Positions 39,801 to 49,404 of a DNA stretch of 64,000 nucleotides are shown here, piece by piece (position 1 is the first letter of the stretch; each line of letters opens with the position of its first letter). The notes beneath the pieces were generated by a model. The model was given only the letters and a program-made list of their open reading frames with translations. It was not told where the DNA came from and did no database searches. A program made the translations under genes and the position numbers. Source of the DNA: Cenococcum geophilum 1.58 (lineage: Eukaryota; Ascomycota; Dothideomycetes; Gloniales; Gloniaceae); NCBI GenBank assembly GCA_001692895.1, contig KV748186.1, positions 2,161,785 to 2,225,784 of the forward strand. Reading direction: 5' to 3'.

Positions 39801-42800
39801 CAAAAAGCGAACTAGGCATTGGCTAAAGAATGAGCTAAGTGTATAAGGATTAAGCAGCTAATAGTTAGGAAAAGTAGAGGCCTATAGAACTAGAGGGAGC
39901 TAGTAATAGAGCCTTAGACCCTTAAAGGAATTTAAAGATGATACCTAAACCTATAAGTTAAATAGCAAGATTAATAGTTTAAGGCATTAATAGATAGTGG
40001 AGCAATAAGGAACTATATCTCGCTAGTAACAGTTAAAAGGATAGGATTACCTTATAGATAAAAAGAGGAGCCTTACCTATTAGTAATAATTTTAGGAGAT
40101 CTAATAGCCTATAGAGGAGGGATTATTAACCTTAAAATAGGACCTATTTAGATAACTATTAAAGGAAGATAAATTGAGATATCTTTTAATATCCTACTAT
40201 TGGGACGGGACGAGGCAGTACTAGGGATACCTTAGTTATAGGAATATAATCTAAAGATCGATTAGGTTATAGGTTAAGTTAATATTAGAGATACTTAACG
40301 CTATAAGATGTAATAATAAGCTAAGTTGGTATAGTACTAAGTAGGAGTAACCTACGAAGAGATAGAAAAAGGGCTAAGCTATATACTAAAGAGATACTAT
40401 AAGTATAGTAAGAAATTATAGTTACCTAAGAGTAAAAAGCTATTAGAATATGTAATATAGAACTATAAGATAGAATTAGAACTAGGAATAAGTTTAAGGT
40501 TCTTTCTAATCTATAAGCTTACTAAAGAAGAAGGTAGGGCATTAAAAGAGTTTATCTAAGAAAATTTATAAAAGGGATATATTAGACCATCGCAGTTATT
40601 AGCGGGTTATCTAGTACTATTCGTACTAAAGAAAAATAGTAAACTAAGACTGTGTATTAACTATAGATAGTTAAATAGCATTATAAGAAAGAATAGGTAT
40701 CCTTTACCCTTAATTAGCAAAATCTAAGATAGGATAGGTAATGTATAAATCTTTACGAAGATAGATCTAAGATAGGCGTACTATTAGATTAAAATTAAGG
40801 AAGGCGATAAATGGAAGGCAGCCTTTAAATTAAAGGAAGGACTATATAAACCATTAGTTATATAATTCGGGCTTATAAATATATTAGTAATATTCCAGAA
40901 GCGTATTAATAATATATTAGGAGAATACTTAGATAAATTTGTTATAGTATATCTTAATAATATTATTATCTACTTAATAACTAAGGAAGAGTATAGAGAA
41001 CACGTTAAATGGGTCTTAAAGAGACTATAAGAAGAATAGATGCTAGTAGCAATTAAAAAATGCAAGTTCTTTACTAGAAAGACCAATTTTATAGGATTTA
41101 TTATTAAACTAGGCCAACTTAGTATAGATTTAAAGAAGATTAAGGCTATAGCAAATTGGCAGGAATTAGAGAACGTTACGTAATTAAGATTATTTCTAGG
41201 GTTTTATAATTACTATAGAAGGTTTATAGCGCAGTAGTTAAAAGACATTAAACTACTTATACGGTTAATAAAGAAAGAAGAACTATAGGTATAGGGAGAG
41301 GAACAGTAAGAACTCTTTAGGAAAGTTAAAGAGTTATTTACCTAGGAGCTAGTTTTTAAGGTCTATTAACTAGGACTAGAGATAGTTATAGAAACGGATG
41401 CATTAGACTATATACTAAGGGCGTACTTTATATAGAGATATTAAGATAGATGGCACCTAGTGGCATACTATAGTTAAAAGATAATACTACTAGAGTTAAA
41501 CTATAATATCTATAATAAGGAGTTATTAGGTATAGTTATAGTATTAAAGAAATAAAAAGCATTTTTATAAGGTATAGAGAAACTATTTATAGTTAAGATA
41601 GATTATAAGAACCTAATAGGATTCCTAATAATAAAGGAACTTAACTAAAGATAGGTTAGATGGGCAGAGATGCTTACAGAATACTATTTTAAGATTTAGT
41701 ATACTAAGGGTATAGATAATACGCGGGCGGATGCTTTAAGCTATAAAGCTAAACTATAAAATGATAAAAAGCTATTAGGGGCTTTACTGTAAAAAGACAC
41801 AGACGGATTAATTAGGTATAATTATCCAAAGATTATAGTAACTTAGGAAGATAAGAAGCTAGAAAAAGTCTATAAAATACTAGAAAGCTTTTAGGTATAA
41901 AGGATTCTAAAAGCATAGCTAGAAGATCTATAGACGGATATATATAAAAATTAAGAAGTAAAGTATATCCTAAGAAGCATAGCGGAGTAATTTGTGGAAG
42001 AATTCTATAAGGGATTAACTTAAGGATATAATAGAGCTATAGGCTTAGTGTTAAGACTTTAAAAGGAGTATATTATTAATGGAATCTAGAGGATAGCTAG
42101 AAAAGTTATAAAAAAATATCTAGATTGCTAAAGAAATAAACTAATAAGGTATAAGCTATATGGAGGGCTATAACCTATTAAATTACTAAAGAGACTATAG
42201 GAGGTTATATTATAGGACTTTATTATTAAATTACTAAAGTTAAGAGACCCTATTACTGGGTAAGATTATAACGCGATCTTAGTAATAGTAGATAAGCTTA
42301 TAAAGTAGGGATACTTTATAGCATGCATAAAAGAGATATTAGCGGAAGATGTCGCTAGAATCTATATTAAAGAAGTATTCGTAAGATATAGAGCACTAAG
42401 TAAAATTATATCGGATAGAGATCTAAGATTTATAGCAGTATTCTAGGAAGTATTCTTAGTAGAGTAAGGAGTTTAAGCAGTAACTTCTACTGTATATTAT
42501 CTGCAAATAGACGGTTAAATAGAAAGACTAAATTAGACACTAGAATAGTATCTAAGGCATTATATTAATTATATATAGAATAATTAGGTATCGCTATTAC
42601 CAGTTATATAGTTCGCATATAATACAATACCTTAAGAAGGAATAGGTATATTATTATTTAAGGCAAATTATAGATATGAGCTAAGAATATTGTTATTACT
42701 ATAGTAAGTAAAGAAAATAAGTAGTATGGCTAAAGAAAGAATAAAGATATTAATAAATCTTTATATAGACCTTATGGAATTAGTAAAGAAAGTATAAGAG

Positions 42801-43626
42801 AGAATGAAAAGGTACTATAATGCTAAGAGATCTAAGGGACCAGATCTTAAGGAGGGAGATAAAGTATAGCTACTATATAAAAATTTTAAGAGTTAACAAC
42901 TAAGTAAAAAGTTAGACTACGTTAGACTAGGACCTTTTAAAATTACGTAAAGGATTTTACTGGTTATATTTAAGTTAAACCTACTAGCTAAAATAAAGAT
43001 CTACCCTGTATAGCATATTATAATGCTAGAGCTAGTATATAGGAATATTAAGCCACTAGTTTATAAAGCAGACACGTATAGAGGACGGGAAGAAGATAAA
43101 TAGCAAGTTTTGAAGATTATTAGTTATAAGGACATTAATAATAAAATATGGTACGAGGTTAAGTAGATAGGCTATACTAAGACTACCTAGGAGCTACTAG
43201 AGAATTTAAAAAACGCTATAGAAAAGGTATAGGAGTATTGGAAGAAATTAGGTTAGGTAGCATTAATAAAAAAGGATTACTAAAGAATAAGTTACCTAAG
43301 GGGGACCTAAGAAGAGCAGTTGCCGAGCTACTTAGATCTGTTTCCTTCTCTATTAGAAGAAAATTTATTTTTTTATCGCCAAGTTCCTATAAACCTTATT
43401 CTATAAGTTTCTACTCCTTAAAACGAACCTTCTTATAAACCTTCTTAAGACGAAGTAAATAAGTAGACGCCGCGATCCAAGTATCCAGGGCCTTCTATTC
43501 CGCATTATGAGAACGTTCTAACTTAGCAAAGGCTTAAGATAGTTCACTATCTAGCCGTATAGTAGTAGATTAAATATAAGACCCTAAGACAAATTAATTA
43601 GGGAACCAGACAACTATTAAGAGTAG

Positions 43627-43820
43627 TATATTTAAGGACCCTTAGTCCCTACCTAGATAGTTCCTTCCTTATAGTGATTTTCAGAATACAATTGGAGTTA
43701 ATCTGTTAGGCAACCACTCTACTAGTTGTTATTACTTGTTGACTCCTAGTACTTGCATTTCCTATATACCTAGCCTAATAATAGGACCTACCGTAGTTCT
43801 TGCTATAAGGTTCCGTTACA
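43627..43820 (+). repeat. 3' LTR of Gypsy A4
   Basis: Matches the 3' part of the 5' LTR and ends GGTTCCGTTACA just before the CCTTT target duplication. Confidence 0.88.
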
Positions 43821-44345
43821 CCTTTAGGTCTTTAAATATTTATATAAGTCGCTTTATAAACCCTTCCTAGCTTATAAATATAAACCACACTTCTTAATTA
43901 GTGGTTGCTATTCCGTTCGCTTATATCTCCGTAAAGTAAGGCTTAAACTACTTAAGTGCTCTTCCTAATAGGAATAGTCCCGTATATACTATTTAATCTA
44001 TAGGTATTAGCAGCTTTACTCCTTCTTATATAACCTTAAAGTGCATTTATATAAGGAATCCTTTAAGTTTTAATCTTTCCCCTAAGTACCTTTCTATTAA
44101 TAGTAGCTTAATCTTTACTACTCCTATCCCATTAATCCTATTTTCTAGCATTATATTATTTTCCGTTAACTAGTTAACTATTTCTTATAATTATCTAACT
44201 GTTACTGGTTACTATAAGTTAGTATCTGCTATACTAGTGTCGTTACCTAATTTTAATATAGTTACCGCCGTTAATAGCGTTATAGTAGCTGCTTTTAATG
44301 GCATGTTGTTTAACTTTATTAATACTGTAACTTTAGTAGTAAATA

Positions 44346-44765
44346 TATAATAAAGCCTTGTAGTAGGAACTACGGTAGACTTATTAATGGGCTAGGTATA
44401 TAGGTAAATAAGAAGTTAACAACGTAATAATAACTAGTAGAGTGGTTGCCTAATAGATTAACTCTAATTATATTCTAAGATTTACTATAAAGGAGAGAAC
44501 TATCTAGGTAGGGATTATGGTCCTTTAAATACATAACCGTACTCCTAAGAAATCCCCTTTATACGTAAGGTATGTATTATACATATTATACATACGTTCC
44601 CTTTATACACTATATACACTACGTATAACGTTATATAACCTTAGTTACTATTTCTCGTCATATAACTCTATCGGTTCCATCCTAGACCGTGCTAAAATTA
44701 GCCAACTAGCTTCTTCCGACTCTTCTCCAAGTAGTCGTAATGTCGTACTTAAAGCGTCCGTAACA
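44346..44765 (-). repeat. 5' LTR of Gypsy B
   Basis: 420 bp, same type and length as 21666-22085, ending GCGTCCGTAACA and followed by the ACTTT target duplication. Confidence 0.92.
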
Positions 44766-44770
44766 ACTTT

Positions 44771-45142
44771 AACTGGCGGTTAAAGTTATCTAATTAGTTA
44801 GATTCTTAAATGCTAAGCCTTATTATATAACGTTGTTTTAAGCCTTTAATAATACCCCCCTTTCTTCTTTTCTATACCTTAAGTGTCCCTTTTATATATA
44901 TAGTAACCACAGCGTTACCGGAGCTCCGCCTCTATAGAAGGGGGGGTAGTATTACAGAACCCTACCGTAGGGGCCTCTATAGGAAAACCCTATGCTCTTA
45001 TATATACCTCGCGTACAGCTTATATCAGCTACGCGTAGGTATATCACCTCCTTACGCCCTCGACCCTTATAATCGATCGCGTAACGTTTTATAAACTCCT
45101 TAAATATATACGCTCTATAGCCACTGCTCTTGTTCCGTAACA
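44771..45142 (+). mobile_element. Chromodomain Gypsy fossil D: 3' end after the B insertion
   Basis: Continues D after the composite. The first bases complete a palindrome that starts at 21660 and is intact in element C at 55669-55691, which proves the join. Then come about 150 bp of non-coding 3' sequence, a purine tract with seven G at about 44936-44949 and the 3' LTR. The five bases after the LTR (45143-45147, CCTTA) are the expected target duplication. Confidence 0.85.
44950..45142 (+). repeat. 3' LTR of Gypsy D
   Basis: 193 bp beginning TATTACAGAACCC and ending TTGTTCCGTAACA, an imperfect terminal inverted repeat, directly after a polypurine tract. No second copy was found in the window. 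Confidence 0.8.
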
Positions 45143-45339
45143 CCTTAAGACCTAAAAGGACACTATTTCTTAACCGTTGGATTATAAGGCTATTTTAAAA
45201 AAATTATTATTAAATAGAATCTAGTAGAGAACTAGGAGTATACAATAGTAAAAGATTAGGAGGAGAGATCTCTTTTAGAACTATATTAAAAGCTTTTAGT
45301 AAGAGGAGAAGTTTAAGGTTTTAAGGGTAAGGTTCTAAA
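45143..45339. other. Non-coding flank between Gypsy D and the hAT transposase
   Basis: AT-rich sequence with no recognisable gene. It probably belongs to the 5' part of the hAT element, into which D may have inserted, but no hAT left terminus could be identified. Confidence 0.4.
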
Positions 45340-46807
45340 GCGTATAGTATATTAAAATACTATAAAGTAAGCACTTTTAGATCTAATTATTATATAACGG
45401 CTTCCCTTCTTATATATAGAATGGCTAGAATTTTATACTTTTATAAAAGCATTAAATTAAGAATTACCCTTAATTATCCCTATATACTACTTAATAATTA
45501 TAGCCTAGATTTTTAAATACTTTACTAAGAGTTAAGATATTGTATAAAAAGTACTTTAATCTATAAAAATAAATATTTACCTTACTATAGATATCTAGAC
45601 CTCTCTAAGTTATTTTCTTTTTTTGGAATTTGTGCTAGCTTTATTAATATCTAGGATAAATACCAGAACCCCTTAATTGCCCTTTATATAGTATTTAGTT
45701 AGAGTAATATAGATTAACAGGAGGCGCTTTATTTAGTTCTTATTAAATATAGCATTAAAACAAAGATTAGAGCTTTTATTAGTAATAATACTGGATTAAA
45801 CAATGTTCTCTATTATATGATTGGCTAATAGCTTAGCCTTAAGTATAAAATTAACTAAATTCCAACGTATTAAAGAATTCGCTATTAGGGGCACGTTATT
45901 AATCTTATTATTTAAGCCTTTCTATTTAGTTTAAAAAAGGATAAGAAGCTTATAAACTTATATAATAAAGAGGATAAAGAATAGGATTAAAAAAAAGGAG
46001 GAAGAAGAAGAAGTTATATAATAAGTACTACTGCTAGTTAAAAAGAAAAAGAAGGATAAAGAATTAGAGCTAGCATTAGACAAAAAGCGTAAAAGAGATT
46101 AAAATATTTAAAATATTATAGGGCTAATAGGAAAGCTTTATAACTATATCGTTTATATTTATAGCTTAGCTAACTATATAATATAGTTTACCAAATATAC
46201 TAGTAAAATAGTTCCTTTTAATAACCGTATAAGATAGAATAGCTGGTTTCTTATGCTATATATAGCTTTAGAGGATAAGGCAAAGGCTAGGCTTTAACTA
46301 TACGTAGAGTACTATAAGGATAACTTAAAAAATAATATCTTCTTAATAAGCGAATGGATATATCTTTATATAATTTATAATTTCTTTTAGTCTTTTTATA
46401 AAGCAACTCTATTTCTTTAAGGAGATTATATAATACTAAAGAGGGTTCTAGAATTAGTTAATATTTTTAAGGATATAATATAGACCGTATTAGTATATTA
46501 TATAATACTCTTAATATTTCTTTAGCTAACTTTCCTATAGGTAATAGCTACTAAGGCTAAGGATAAGTTTATAACTTCTTAACTCTAACGTGCTAAGGAA
46601 AAGCTTATAAAGTACGTTAAAAAGCCAAATAATTTTCCCTACTATTTAGCGGCATAAGTTCTTAACCTAGAGTGTTATACGGCTTTCTTAAAAGATTGGA
46701 ACAATTATATTACCGTTAAAGGAGAAAAGAAGCTTTTTAGCGTATAAAAGCTCTAGGAGAGATTCCATAAAAAAGTAATACTTTTAGGTTTAACTATATT
46801 ATACGTA

Positions 46808-46878
46808 TCCGCCCCACGGACTATTCGCTTACGCTCATAGTCCTACGCAGCTTAACGGAACACCGAGCTCAACGGAAC
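46808..46878 (+). repeat. Left TIR of the pogo-like element
   Basis: 71 bp starting TCCGCCCCACGGACTATTCG. Inside it AGCTCAACGGAAC (first copy with one C/T change) occurs twice in direct orientation about 15 bp apart, a likely pair of transposase binding sites. Confidence 0.93.
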
Positions 46879-46933
46879 GTTTACCCAAGATCAAGCCTCA
46901 CCTACTTCCTCATACAATTAAATCACCACAACC

Positions 46934-48554
46934 ATGCCTACAGAATCTGAAATTATTGAGATACGCGTGCAAGATGCACTTCGTGAGTTATTACGCATGG
47001 AAATACCCAATATTTAATTGGTAGCCCGCCTACATAACGCGCCGTTCAAACGTGTCTATAACCGCGTCAACGGCATTAAAAGCAAGATGCAGAGGCCTGG
47101 TAGTAATAAGATGCTTAATTAATACCAAGAGGCTATACTTCTATCCTATATCGATTAAATGGACCGCCTTAGAGTCGGCGCGCTATTCCACCAAGTCCAC
47201 AATTGCGCGCAGCGTATCCTTAAGCTCTATGCGCCTGACGACACCAAACTACCTACTCTTAGACGCGACTAGACTAAGAGATTCCTTAAACAAAACCCAA
47301 TAGTATATAAGGTTAAGCAGAAGCCTATAGAGATTGATTAAGCTGCTGCGAACGATCCTACCGTAATATAGGAATGGTATACTTTATATAGGAATACGAA
47401 GGAGCAATGGGGTATTCTACCATACAACGAATACAACTTTGACGAGTCTGGATTTCGTATTAGAATTGGTGGCAGCTAGTAGATAATTACGCGTGTATCA
47501 GACACTAAGAGGATACACTTAGCTAGCGAAACAAATCGCGATTTTGCGTCGGTGTTAGAGGCTATATCTAGTAATGGAGTTATACTTACTCCAGCAGTTA
47601 TTATTAAGGGCTAACAAATTATGTATTAATACCTTAATGATATAAGTATACCTAGTAACTATATGCTAGGCGCTCAAACCAAAGGCTATTTAAATAACGA
47701 CCTCGCGTTTAATTGGATTTAGCACTTTAATAGGCAAAGCGCTGCTCAATAGATGGGTGCGCATCAGCTACTATTACTAGATGGCTATGGTTTATACCTT
47801 ATAAAGGAATTTGCAGAATATTATAAGGAGAAGAACATCCATTTATTAGCTATTCCGCCCCATATAAGCCACTCCCTGCAACTACTTAATATTATTCTCT
47901 TCTAGCTGTTTAAGCACTACCATAGACAGGCTGTTAAGATGGCTGTGCGAACAGGCTACACAAACTTTAATACTATTGAATTCCTCCACGCTCTGCACTA
48001 AATTCGTACAACTACATTTAAATCCTCATCTATCCTATTAGGATAGGCAAAAACTGGCCTTATTCTATATAATCCTGAGGTTATATTAACCAGATTGCGA
48101 CGTTAAAACAGCTATGGTGCGTCCATCTACGCCACTACCTACGACACTACAGCTACCGCGGCCATGACCTATAGTGCTACAAACACCTAATATACCGCGC
48201 AGCTTACAGATAACGATAAATTGGGTTCGCAGCTTTATTATTTAGCAGCCTAATAGGGTAAGGAATCCTTTGTTAATGCTTTGCAAGAGCGCTAGGAAGA
48301 ATACCGTGCTTCGCTTATTAGTAGAGGAGGACCTACATTTAATGTAGGTAGCAGTACGCGCCCGCGCAAAGCGTTAAAAGACCAACTAACGGGTTGTTTA
48401 AAAGGGAGGCTTAATATCTGCAGTAGATGGACGGCTTAAAGTATCACAACGAGTTCAAAAGGAAGCAGAGAAGGCAGGTAGGGCGGCTGCACGTGCGGTA
48501 AAGAAGCAGGCAAAGGAGGACGCTACACAACGTGCAGAGGCCTCAGACTCGTAA
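46934..48554 (+). pseudogene. pogo/Fot1-like transposase pseudogene (DDE_1, CENP-B-like HTH)
   Basis: Cut-and-paste transposase of the pogo/Fot1 group, about 540 codons, a normal length. It starts at the ATG at 46934 (MPTESEIIEIRVQDALREL). The N-terminal third holds the helix-turn-helix region (PFKRVYNRVNG) and a second CENP-B/Tc5-type DNA-binding domain ending about RRD.TKRFLKQNP. The catalytic core shows FDESGFRIRIGGS (first Asp), LLLLDGYGLY (second Asp) and PPHISHSLQLLN, where the family has LQPLD: the third catalytic Asp reads Asn, as GAT to AAT after T would give by RIP. The C-terminal tail is Lys/Arg/Ala-rich (VQKEAEKAGRAAARAVKKQ) and reads in a shifted frame to TAA at 48552-48554. About twenty in-frame TAA/TAG stand almost all where relatives have Gln or Trp. 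Inactive; the core identification is secure. Confidence 0.92.
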
Positions 48555-48666
48555 TATTTGGCAGGATTGTAGCTAGGCTATTGCTCAAGGTGCTCCACCA
48601 AGGATTTCTGTATATATGTAGCCTACGTAGAAATCTACGGCTTTAAAATCATGTGGTGGGGCTCGT

Positions 48667-48737
48667 GTTCCGTTGAGCTCGGTGTTCCGTTGAGCTGNGT
48701 AGGACTATGAGCGTAAGCGAATAGTCCGTGGGGCGGA
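48667..48737 (-). repeat. Right TIR of the pogo-like element
   Basis: Reverse complement of 46808-46878 with one C/T difference and one undetermined base at 48698. Confidence 0.93.
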
Positions 48738-49217
48738 TAACTAAGAAAACTTAAAGGTCGCCTTTAGAGTTTAAAGAAAACCTCTCTACCTTCTATAAGG
48801 CTTGTTTTTAGTATTATTTAAAATATACTTATTTATAGAGTCTAGATAAGTTTAATAACTATATTAATAAGAATTTAATTCCGCTTAATAGCTATATAAT
48901 AGCTATATAATAGTAAAACTAGCCTCTTTAGTATATAAGATTTCTATAACTCTTATAGCTTATAATTAAAGTTCTCTTAATACCTAGAATAAGTAATAAG
49001 CTAGAGAGAGTATTTTTAGGGGTTTAATATTGCGTTCTATGAGATTATATAAGTACTACTCTATAAATATTTAAGGTATTAGAATGCGCGAAGGACTAGG
49101 CAGCTTATAAGATTTTAAGTATTTTCTTATAGTTGTATAAGGGAAAGTATATAAGGGGTATGTTGTATAATACTAAAGGGGGGTAGGGGGGTATATAAAT
49201 AAAATAATTTTAGGTAA

Positions 49218-49404
49218 TGTTACGGCACTGACCTAACGCATACTGTTTTATACTGTCTCGTACTATTTCCTACTGTTAGCTGGCCCACCACTAGCGACTT
49301 AGCGGCCGGCCCTACTATTTATATATAATACCCCCTTTCTACCTTCTTCCCCTCTTTATACTATAACGTAGTTATTTAATCTACTTTATTGCAGCACTGT
49401 AATA
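49218..49404 (+). repeat. 5' LTR of Gypsy C
   Basis: 187 bp starting TGTTACGGCACTG and ending GCAGCACTGTAATA. It keeps GCGACTTAGCGGCCGGCC, identical in the 3' copy. The sequence just after contains TGGTATC, a possible primer-binding site remnant. Confidence 0.92.

Larger units (their letters stand above)
36442..43820 (+). mobile_element. Ty3/Gypsy fossil A4 (family A), plus strand
   Basis: The only plus-strand member of families A and B here, inserted in B with target duplication CCTTT (36437-36441 and 43821-43825). 5' LTR 36442-36867. Gag about 36911-38400 with its zinc-knuckle region near 37920-37950; coding-like linker about 38850-39950; protease about 39960-40260; reverse transcriptase about 40480-41100 with the active-site region near 40945; RNase H about 41350-41750; integrase about 41990-42800; pol C-terminus to about 43340. 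About 194 bp of 3' LTR is recognisable at 43627-43820. Broken, with dozens of RIP-type breaks. It retains more CA/TG than the other copies, notably in gag, which suggests a relatively recent insertion. Confidence 0.93.
21666..44765 (-). mobile_element. Ty3/Gypsy fossil B (23-kb composite with A3 and A4 inside)
   Basis: Minus-strand Gypsy related to family A but with its own LTR type. Outer LTRs are 21666-22085 and 44346-44765, flanked by the 5-bp target duplication ACTTT (21661-21665 and 44766-44770). The body lies in three pieces: 22086-24543, 32464-36441 and 43821-44345, about 7.8 kb with LTRs once A3 and A4 are discounted. A polypurine tract (complement of CTATCTCCCTCC) follows the left LTR. 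Gag lies in the right pieces, protease and RT in the middle piece, integrase in the left piece. Broken, with dozens of RIP-type breaks; older than A3 and A4, younger than D. Confidence 0.92.
46808..48737 (+). mobile_element. pogo/Fot1-like Tc1-mariner element with 71-bp TIRs
   Basis: 1930-bp DNA transposon with near-identical 71-bp terminal inverted repeats (46808-46878 and 48667-48737) and the TA target duplication usual for the superfamily (46806-46807 and 48738-48739). Length, TIR length and a single transposase match fungal Fot1/Pot2-like elements. It inserted in the hAT fossil, whose reading resumes directly after it. The TIRs are untouched by RIP, while the transposase frame carries about twenty RIP-type stops, so it is among the less decayed insertions here. 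Confidence 0.94.
45340..49160 (+). pseudogene. hAT-family transposase pseudogene, split by a pogo element
   Basis: Transposase of a hAT DNA transposon, in two blocks: about 45340-46805 and 48740-49160. Recognition rests on order and spacing of hAT-type stretches: an N-terminal helical region; DLSKLFSFFGICASFI (family pattern LWTSPN..LGI.AHFI) near 45590-45640; NPLIALY near 45670; GHVINLII and AFLFSLKKDKKL near 45893-45950; and in the second block the C-terminal dimerisation region, NKLERVFLGV (pattern S..ERVFS) followed by VLECAKD near 49080. The BED finger expected at the N-terminus is not visible. Many in-frame stops and frame changes make it dead; most fit RIP of Gln and Trp codons. Element C sits just beyond its 3' end, and the pogo insertion has a clean TA duplication inside it. 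The start is approximate. Confidence 0.75.

Noticed and set aside
43238-43438. Open frame of 66 codons on the plus strand
   Set aside because: Its first part is the C-terminal tail of the A4 pol fossil; not a separate gene.
44952-45143. Minus-strand open frame of 63 codons
   Set aside because: Coincides with the 193-bp LTR of Gypsy D; no domain, and LTRs are non-coding.
47052-47303. Plus-strand open frame of 83 codons
   Set aside because: Overlaps the N-terminal part of the pogo transposase in a different frame; the transposase frame is the one with family motifs.
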